Of a stretch of 64,000 bases of DNA, positions 57,381 to 64,000 are shown piece after piece (position 1 is the stretch's first letter; every line of letters begins with the position of its first letter). Position numbers and translations under genes: made by a program. The DNA comes from Aegilops tauschii subsp. strangulata (taxonomy: Eukaryota > Streptophyta > Magnoliopsida > Poales > Poaceae): assembly GCF_002575655.3 (NCBI RefSeq), contig NC_053040.3, forward strand, positions 224,888,628 to 224,952,627, written 5' to 3'. Under the pieces are notes generated by a model, which saw nothing but the letters and a program-made list of their open reading frames with translations, made no database searches and had not been told where the DNA came from.

Positions 57381-57668
57381 TAGTAGAGGCGCGCACGTAG
57401 CATGTACACGTACGTACAGCGGCCAGGTTGCAAGAAAGAAAATACGGCCACGTACATACATACGGGCGGGGTCTCGAACGCCTACTTGCGCATACGTACA
57501 TCCAGGGCTCGTGTACATGGCTGGGTCGGAACGGAGAAACTGCGTCGGCGTCATGTTTATGGGGAGGCAACGGAATGCGTCGTGTTCATCGCGAGGCAAC
57601 GGAATGCGTGCTATTCATCGGGAGCCAACTGGCTTGGACGGAACAGCTGATGGAAACGAGGCCTGGCA

Positions 57669-57905
57669 CACCGCAGAACGGAGGAAACGGCCTTGTGTTC
57701 GTCCGGTCACGGTCGAAACGGGATCCTGTTCATTGGGAGGGATCTGGCGTACCGCAAAACGGAGGAAACAGGCCTCCTACGGTCGAAACGGGGTCCTGTT
57801 GACCGGGAGGGGTGTGGCGTACCGCAAAACGGAGGAAACGGACTTGTGTTGGAGCGCTACGGTCGAAACGGGGGTCATGTTCATCGGGAGGGGTGTGGCG
57901 TACCA
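57669..57905. repeat. 70-82 bp tandem repeats, three units
   Basis: Units starting CCGCA(A/G)AACGGAGGAAAC at 57671, 57751 and 57821, each with GTCGAAACGGG...CCTGTT and ending GGCGTA. Confidence 0.8.
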
Positions 57906-57914
57906 CAAAACGGG

Positions 57915-58345
57915 ACTCCACGGGATACAGTTCATCTCCACCTCAACTGCCTCCACGGGCTACTGTTCATCCACCGTCGACTGCCTCCACGGGCTCCTGT
58001 TCATCCACCGTCGACCTCCTCCAGCCTCCACCTGCGACTGTTCATCCATGGGCTCCAGTTCATCCAGCCTCCACCGGTTATTGTTCAACCAGCCCTCTCC
58101 ACGGGGTCCTGTTCAACCACCCCTCCACGGGCTACTTTTCAACCAGCCCTCCACCGGCTACTGTTCAACCGGCCCTCCACGAGGTCCTGTTCATCCAGCC
58201 CTCCACGGGGTCCTGTTCATCCACCGGCTCGATCGATCGGGGTCATGTTCATCCAGCGGCAACGGCCTCTACTACCACGGGTTCCTGTTCATCCAACCCC
58301 CCATGGGGAACTGTTCATCCAAACCCTCAACAACGCTCACTGTTC
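57915..58345. repeat. degenerate array of about 30-bp units
   Basis: More than ten variants of CTCCACGGGCTCCTGTTCAT follow head to tail. Further right (58360-58530) CGCTCGGGTTCAGTTAG recurs at least four times. Confidence 0.8.
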
Positions 58346-58861
58346 ATCCAGAGGCAGCATCGATCGGCTTCAGTTAGCAGCAGTAGCGAAGGAATCACTC
58401 GGGTTCAGTTAACAGCAAGGGATCGATCGATCGCTCGGGTTTAGTAACGCGTAGCCTGCAGTGCAATCGCTCGGGTTCAGTTAGAGCCCAACGCCTCGCT
58501 CGGGTTCAGTTAGAGCGCAGCGCCTCGCACACACGCGCGTACGTACGAGAGAAACGTGCATCGCTCGGCCCCCGATCACCCACCATAACCGGGAACTCCC
58601 AGTTATTTTCCTCGCCCTCGCTTCTACCACGGTTTTTTCCGTCATGGACGGCCCAAAGAATGTCATGTAGTTGCGTCTCCGTCCCGCCCAGGACGAAAAG
58701 CCCATTTTCTATCAAGATTTTTTGTCATAGAAGTAGGACCCCACCACATCTATGATGATACCGGGTTTTGTCACAATTATCGTCATAGAAGTGTCATAAG
58801 TATGACAGAATTTTTTTTCGTTTGGTCCAAAATGTCATGGATGTGTCTTTTTTTTGTAGTG

Positions 58862-59194
58862 GGCATCCGGCGATCGGAGCGGCGGATGGTGGCATTCCCC
58901 CTGCAACAGCGACATCGGCTTCCCGCCGGCAGGAGCCAAACCATTTCATGCGGGCGGGGCCACATCGGTGCGGAGGCGGAGATGGCGAAGGCAACAGGGC
59001 GCATACGGGGGTAGGCGAAGGCGTAATGCGGTCGGAGCGGCGGATGGTGGAGAGAGATGCAGGAGAGCTAGGGCGTCGGCTGGGCACTAGGCTGCAGCCT
59101 TGCGCGTCGCCGAATTTATAGGAGGGGACGGCCGGTGTCGGGCAGGCGGGGACATCAACGAAGGCTTCTGCTAGCAGGAGCGGAGAAGGTTTGA
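58862..59194 (-). other. GC-rich gene-like stretch, possible 5' end of a minus-strand gene
   Basis: A minus-strand TATA box (TATAAATT, 59113-59120) precedes C/T-rich leader-like sequence. A phrase with CGGAGCGGCGGATGGTG occurs twice (58877 and 59034). No recognisable protein; the CACTA end at 58861 may have cut the gene. Confidence 0.25.
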
Positions 59195-59690
59195 AAACAT
59201 GTTGTCTTTGCACCTGGAGATCTTGTTTGGTTACATTTGTGCAAGGATAGGTTTCCTGATTTGCGCAAGTCAGAGCTAATGCCAAGTGCTGATAGTCCTT
59301 TAAGGTGTTAGAGAAAATAAATGATAATGCATATAAACTTGAGATGCAAGCAAATTTTGGGGTTAGTCCCACTTTTAACACTGCATATTTGATTCTTATT
59401 TGGGTGAGGAAGACGAGCTTCTATCAAGGACAACTTCATTTCAACAAGGGGAGAATGATGAGGACATCAATACCATAGTTACACCCGCAGCCCCTACTAC
59501 TATACATACTGGACCAATTACTTGAGCCCGCGCACTCCAATTAAATTATCCGGTACTTTTATTTCTTGGGAATAATTCTAATATTCATGAGAATATGATG
59601 CTGCCTAAAATAGATACATTTGTGTTGATTACTAATGAAGGGCCTAAAATGGACGAGGGATTATCACCGAAGTAGGATCAAGCATGGAGA
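59195..59690 (+). pseudogene. gypsy integrase C-terminus and pol tail fragment
   Basis: Encodes HVVFAPGDLVWLHLCKDRFP then, after a frameshift at about 59298, KVLEKINDNAYKLEMQANFG, typical of the end of integrase in Triticeae gypsy elements. After another shift near 59391 it gives YLGEEDELLSRTTSFQQGEN, then a TGA at about 59523 and NYPVLLFLGNNSNIHENMML. At least two frameshifts and one stop. No upstream pol is present. Confidence 0.7.
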
Positions 59691-59839
59691 TGAAGGCGCG
59701 CGCGAAGGGAACCAGAACGGTGTTTCTAATGGAGTGTTTAGCACTTTGAAGCCCCATGATGACATACAAGGACATGGACCAAATATACAAGATGCCCTTT
59801 CATAAATTTCGTCCATAGCTTATTATAGGTGCTACGCCA

Positions 59840-60942
59840 TGCTACTTGTGAGCTGCGTTGGGATTTCCCCGAAGAGGAGGGGATGATGCAGTACAGTAGA
59901 GATAAGTATTTCCCTTAGTAGGAGAACCATGCAACACCTCGTTAGCAGTACCTACACCCAAGATAACAAATCCTTGCACCCAATGCAAACAAGGGGTTGT
60001 CAATCCCTCGGCAGTTACTTGCAAGACTAAATTGTATAGTGATTGATAGATAGATAGAACAAAAATACAAACTAAAATAAATAAAGTAAAATTGCAGCAA
60101 GGTATTTTTAGGATTTTCAATATATGATAAAAGTAGACCCGGGGGCCAAAGTTTTCACTACAGGCTTCTCTCTTGAAAATAGTATACGGTTGGTAAACAA
60201 ATTAATGTTGGGCAATTGATAGAAAAGCGAATAATCATGACGACATCCGAGGCAATGATCATGTATATAGGCATCACATCCGAGACAAGTAGGCAAAAAC
60301 GATTATGCATCTACTGCTAGTACTCCACACATCGACCGCTATCTGGAATGCATCTAGAGTATTAGGTTCATAAAGAACAGAGTAACGCCTTAAGCAAGAT
60401 GACATGATATAGACAAGAAGGTAAACTCACGTGTGAATAAACCCCAACTTTTTATCCGTAATGGCAACGATGCAAATATGTGTTATGCCCCCATTCTGTC
60501 ACTGGGATTGAGCACCGCAAGATCGAACCCATCAGAAAGCACCTCTCCCATTGCAAGAAAAATCAATCTAGTTGGCCAAACCAAATCAATAGACCGAAGA
60601 GACACAGAAAGCTATAATAATCATGCATAAAAGAGTTCAGAGAAGACTCAAATAACATTCATGGGCATTGCTCCATCTTCTGGCCCTCTGTCGAAGCTTC
60701 CATGGTCTCTTATGTCCAGAAACAAACAACAAAAAGTTTTGTGGTATTTGGACTTCGTTTGGTACTAATATTCTGAAAAATCAGAAACAGACAAAAAATA
60801 GCAACTGGCACTGGGCACTAAGTTAATAGATTTGTCCCAAAAAATTATATATAATTGCTTGTAAGTGCATATAAAACATCCAAGATTAATACTATAATAG
60901 CATGGAACAATAAAACTTTATAGATACGTAGGAGATGTATCA
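59840..60942 (-). mobile_element. 3' LTR of a minus-strand Sabrina-related element
   Basis: In reverse complement the LTR starts TGATACATCTCCTACG (60942) and ends ACAAGTAGCA (59840). The sequence right of 60942 is the reverse of a polypurine tract (AGCATCGCCAAGCATAATTC), so this is the 3' LTR and the element body lies to the right. The 65-codon ORF at 60433 is LTR sequence. Confidence 0.75.
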
Positions 60943-61865
60943 AGCATCGCCAAGCATAATTCCTGCTCGTCCTCGAGTAGGTAAATGATAAAAACAGAAT
61001 TTTTGATGTGGAATGCTACCTATCATATTCATCATATAATATTTTCTTTATGGCATGGATATTTGGACTTCAGTGATTCAAAGCAATAGTCTATAGTATG
61101 ACATGAAAATATAAAGCATACCAACAAGCAACCATGTCTTTCAAAATATCAACGCTAAAGAAAGTTATCCCTAGCCCATTATGCTCAGTCATTGATCCAT
61201 TCATGAAACACACTCAATTAACTACACCCAATGCACAAGTATGACAATAGTGCTCTCCAGTTGGTGCTTTATAAGAGAAGATGGAGACTTCAAATAAAAC
61301 TAAAAATTGCATAAAAGTAAAATAGATAGGCCCTCGCAGAGGGAAGTATAGATTTGCAAAGGTGCCAGAGCTCAAAGTTTAAAACAGAGATGAAATTGTT
61401 TTTGAAAGAGGCATGCTTTTCCTGTCAACGTCACGATCGAAAGTTTCCAATATCTCCCATGCTAGACACATTATAGGCGGTTCCCAAACAGGAAACAAAG
61501 TTTACTTCCTTTTCATCATTCTTTCACAATCCATGGCTAGCCGTATCCACGGTTGCCTTCCAAACTTTCAACTTTCCATGGAATTTATTAAAAATACATT
61601 TCGGGACTGGGCATCCCTATTACCGGCCATTTTCTCATGCAATGACAAGTGCATAAATACTCATCTTGAGAGTAACCCATCTAGCATGAAAGATATTGAC
61701 CACCCCTTGTCGCTTCATGAGCGGTACGGGCATACAAACCATATTTTTGAATTATTAGAGTTGGCACATGCAAATTTACTTGGAACGACATGTAAATACC
61801 GCATATAGGTAGATGCGGTGGACTCATTTGGCACAACTTTGGGTTTAAGGAATTGGATGCACAAT
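60943..61865 (-). other. internal remnant of the minus-strand Sabrina-related element
   Basis: Includes the PPT-adjacent hairpin in reverse (60962-60981). It matches the end of the Sabrina-like internal domain (31160-31269). The 131-codon plus-strand ORF at 61413 has no domain and is antisense to the element. The body is truncated at about 61865. Confidence 0.55.
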
Positions 61866-62008
61866 GTCAGGACCCCGATCCTAAGTCACACTGATCTAGC
61901 ATGCAAAACATCATATCACTTTCCGGCCTCACGCACGGTATTCCCATGGCTGCCGCCTTTACCTTGGCCGAGACCGTTTGCGCCCTTTGGCTCACGTATA
62001 TGATTGTG
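61866..62008. mobile_element. fragment of an unrelated LTR
   Basis: Begins TGTCAGGACCCCGATC and contains GGCCTCACGCACGGTATTCC and TTTGGCTCACGTATATGATT, phrases I recall from the start of a common wheat gypsy LTR. It is only about 140 bp and has no right border. Confidence 0.4.
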
Positions 62009-62283
62009 TGCTACTTGTGAGCTGTGTTGGGATTTTCCCGAAGAGGAGAGGATGATGCAGTACAGCAGAGATAAGTATTGCCCTCAGTTATGAAACCAAG
62101 TTTATCAATCCAGCAGAGAACCAAGCCACACTACATAAACAACACTTGCACACAAACAACAAATACTTGCAATGCAACTCGTAGAGGAGTTTTCAATCCC
62201 TCAACGGTTATGAGCAAGATTGAATTGTATAGTTTTTGATTGATAGATCAAACAAAAATAAAATAAATAAAAGAAAATTGCAG
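62009..62283 (-). mobile_element. Sabrina-related LTR fragment (minus strand)
   Basis: Starts TGCTACTTGTGAGCTG like 59840, but is cut at 62283 by the next element. No primer-binding site lies beside its border, so it is not a clean 5' LTR of the element at 59840. Confidence 0.6.
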
Positions 62284-63798
62284 TGATGACCCGCAAGTAT
62301 ATGGGATCAATTGTAGCCTTTTCTATAAGTAAGAGTGTCGAACCCAACGAGGAGCAGAAGGAAATGACAAGTGATTTTAAGCAAGGTAATGTGTGCAAGT
62401 GCTGAAATTGTAAGTAACAGAGTAGTTTGATAGCAAGGTAATTTGTAACGAGCAAGTAACGATAGTAGTAACAAAAGTGCAGCAAGATAGCCCAATCCTT
62501 TTGAGGCAAAGGACAGGCCAAAACGGTCTCTTATAATAAGCAAAGCATTCTCTAGGGTACACGGGAATTTCATCTACTCACTTTCATCATGTTGATTCGA
62601 TTCGTGTTCGCTACTTTGATAATTTGATATGTGGGTGGACCGGTGCTTAGGTGCTGTTCTTACTTGAACAAGCCTCCTACTTATGATTAACCCCCTCGCA
62701 AGCATCCGCAACTACGAGAAAATTATTAAGAATAGATTCTAACCATAGCATTAAACTTTTGTATCCAATCGGTCCCTTACGGAATAGCGCATAAACTAGT
62801 GTTTAAGCTCCTATCACTCTCGCAACCCTTCATCTAATAACTACTCCACAATGCATTCCCTTAGGCCCAAATATGGTGAAGTGTCATGTAGTCGATGTTC
62901 ACATGACACCACTAAGGGAATCACAACATACATACTACCAAAATATCGAACACATATCAAGTTCACATGATTACTTGCAACATGATTTCTCCCGTGACCT
63001 CAAGAACAAAAGTAACTACTCACAAATGATAATCATCCTCAAGATCAGAGGGGTATTAAATAGCATATTGAATCTGAACATATAATCTTCCACCAAATAA
63101 ACCATATAGTAATCAACTACAAGATGTAACCAACACTACTAGTCACCCACAAGCACCAATCTATAGTTCCGATACACAGATTGAACACAAGAGATGAACT
63201 AGGATTTGAGAGGAGATGGTTCTGTTGAAGATGTTGATGGAGATTTCCCTCCCCGAGATGGGAGAGTTGTTGGCGATGATGATGACGATGATTTCCCCCT
63301 TCGGGAGGGAAGTTCCCCCAGCGGAATCGCTCCACCGGAGGGCAAAAGTGCTCCTGCCCAAGTTCCGCCTCGAGACGGCGGCACTCTGTCCCGAAAGTCC
63401 TCTCCTTATTTTTTCTAGGTCAAAATGGAGCTACCAGAAGATGGGCACCGGAGGTGGGCCAAGGGGAGCACAACCCACCAGGGCGCGCCTGAGCTCCCTG
63501 GCACGCCCAGGTGAGTTATGCCCACCTGGTGGGCCCCCTCTGGTACTTATTGGCTCCAATATTTCTCATATATTCCATAAAAATCCCCGTAAAGTTTCAG
63601 CTCATTTGGAGTTGTGCAGAATAGGTGGCCTGACGTAGCTTTTCCAGGTCCAGATTTCCAGCTGCCAGAATTCTCCCTCTTTGTGTGTACCTTGCATATT
63701 ATGAGAGAAAAGGCATTAGAATTACTCCAAAAGGCATTATTATGCATAAAAACATTATAAATAACAGTAGGTAAACATGATGCAAAATGGACGTTTCA
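62284..63798 (-). mobile_element. 3' LTR of a minus-strand gypsy-type retrotransposon extending past the window
   Basis: 1515 bp from TGATGACCCGCAAG to ACGTTTCA; in sense orientation it starts TGAAACGTCCATTTTGC. The reverse of a polypurine tract (ACTCCCCCAAGCTTAGACC) adjoins at 63799, so the body continues to the right. ORFs at 63206-63638 lie in the G/C-rich LTR leader and are not genes. TGCAG (62279-62283) would be the target duplication; its partner is outside. Confidence 0.75.
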
Positions 63799-64000
63799 AC
63801 TCCCCCAAGCTTAGACCTCGCTTGTCCTCAAGCGAAAACCGAAATCGAAAAACATGTCCGCATGCTTAGAGAGAGAGAGGTGTCGATAAAAGCAAAATAC
63901 GGACATAGAAGCATCATGTGAATTATTATAACAGCAACAAGATTAAACATAAAACTTTTATCATAGAGCTTTTATCACAGACTTCTCATGAATAAGTAAC
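63799..64000 (-). other. polypurine tract, hairpin and start of internal domain (minus strand)
   Basis: Contains the hairpin TCGCTTG / TCCT / CAAGCGA at 63818-63835 (loop AGGA on the minus strand), 19 bp from the LTR. Confidence 0.7.

Larger units (their letters stand above)
57381..58861 (+). mobile_element. CACTA-type host element, piece 4, with 3' terminus
   Basis: Ends CTTTTTTTTGTAGTG at 58861, i.e. CACTACAAAAAAAAGACACA read inward, a CACTA terminus. Next to it lie TTGTCATAGAAGTAGGACCC and GTCATAGAAGTGTCATA subterminal repeats (about 58717-58815). It includes tandem arrays listed separately. The large open frames through it (57511-58377, 57693-58412, 57812-58444) overlap in three frames and follow the repeats, so none is taken as coding. 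Confidence 0.7.

Noticed and set aside
57511..58444. Three overlapping plus-strand ORFs of 210-288 codons
   Set aside because: They occupy all three frames of a tandem-repeat array and encode low-complexity Ser/Pro/His repeats; open by repetition, not by selection.
57669..58530. CRISPR-like array
   Set aside because: Repeats vary in length and sequence, spacers are absent, and the context is a plant CACTA element.
61413..61808. 131-codon plus-strand ORF
   Set aside because: It is antisense to a minus-strand Sabrina-related internal region and has no recognisable motif.
1..64000. tRNA, rRNA or small-RNA genes
   Set aside because: No cloverleaf, box A/B pair or rRNA core sequence was recognised by eye; a tRNAscan/Infernal run would be decisive.

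Overview
This window is typical repeat-dense genomic DNA of a grass of the Triticeae (wheat, Aegilops or barley group). The evidence is a set of nested LTR retrotransposons recognisable by their termini (a Sabrina-like element, a reverse-oriented Angela-type LTR, a Sukkula-like LARD with very long LTRs, a Tat-lineage Ty3/gypsy element), CACTA transposon ends, a Stowaway MITE, and plant-style spliced genes and TATA boxes. No bacterial-type operon, rRNA, tRNA or CRISPR array was seen. Family names come from recalled termini and were not checked against a database.

Region 1 (1-12.1 kb) is a low-copy, gene-fragment zone. It holds a decayed minus-strand gene (1303-1941), an intact single-exon gene for a DEDDy 3'-5' exonuclease-like protein (2920-3654) just before a CACTA 3' terminus (TIR ends at 4215), a broken Ty1/copia gag (6550-7222), a degenerate F-box/LRR/FBD gene (8565-10314), an alanine-rich coiled-coil gene with a one-base frameshift in a C7 run (10617-11310), and a Helitron-type 3' end (11831-11858).

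Region 2 (about 12.1-58.9 kb) is one CACTA-type element exploded by nested insertions. Its pieces are 12100-12617, 33745-34305, 45747-46171 and 57381-58861, ending in a CACTA terminus. Three LTR elements sit in it. (a) A Sabrina-like gag-only element (12618-33744, perfect TSD GGACC) carries a 13-kb Tat-lineage gypsy (12806-25887) in its 5' LTR and a truncated Angela-type LTR in its 3' LTR. (b) A Sukkula-like LARD (34306-45746) has 3.9-kb LTRs and a non-coding internal domain. (c) A Sabrina-related non-autonomous element (46172-57380) contains a reverse-oriented 4.26-kb LARD solo LTR (50837-55095, perfect TSD TATTA).

The Tat-lineage element has gag-pol on the plus strand, disabled by one frameshift and two stop codons. 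Downstream, on the minus strand, lies an eight-exon gene with its own TATA box; its splice phases agree across all seven introns and it has one frameshift.

Region 3 (58.9-64 kb) holds a short GC-rich gene-like stretch, the 3' end of a gypsy pol, and minus-strand Sabrina-related LTRs. One of these is interrupted by another minus-strand gypsy-type element that runs past the window end.

The most interesting cross-element signal is a hairpin just upstream of the 3' LTR. Three Sabrina-related copies have an 8-bp stem with loop AGGA. A fourth element keeps the AGGA loop but has a completely different, still self-complementary stem. The LARD has a similar stem with loop GGA. That pattern suggests a selected structure.
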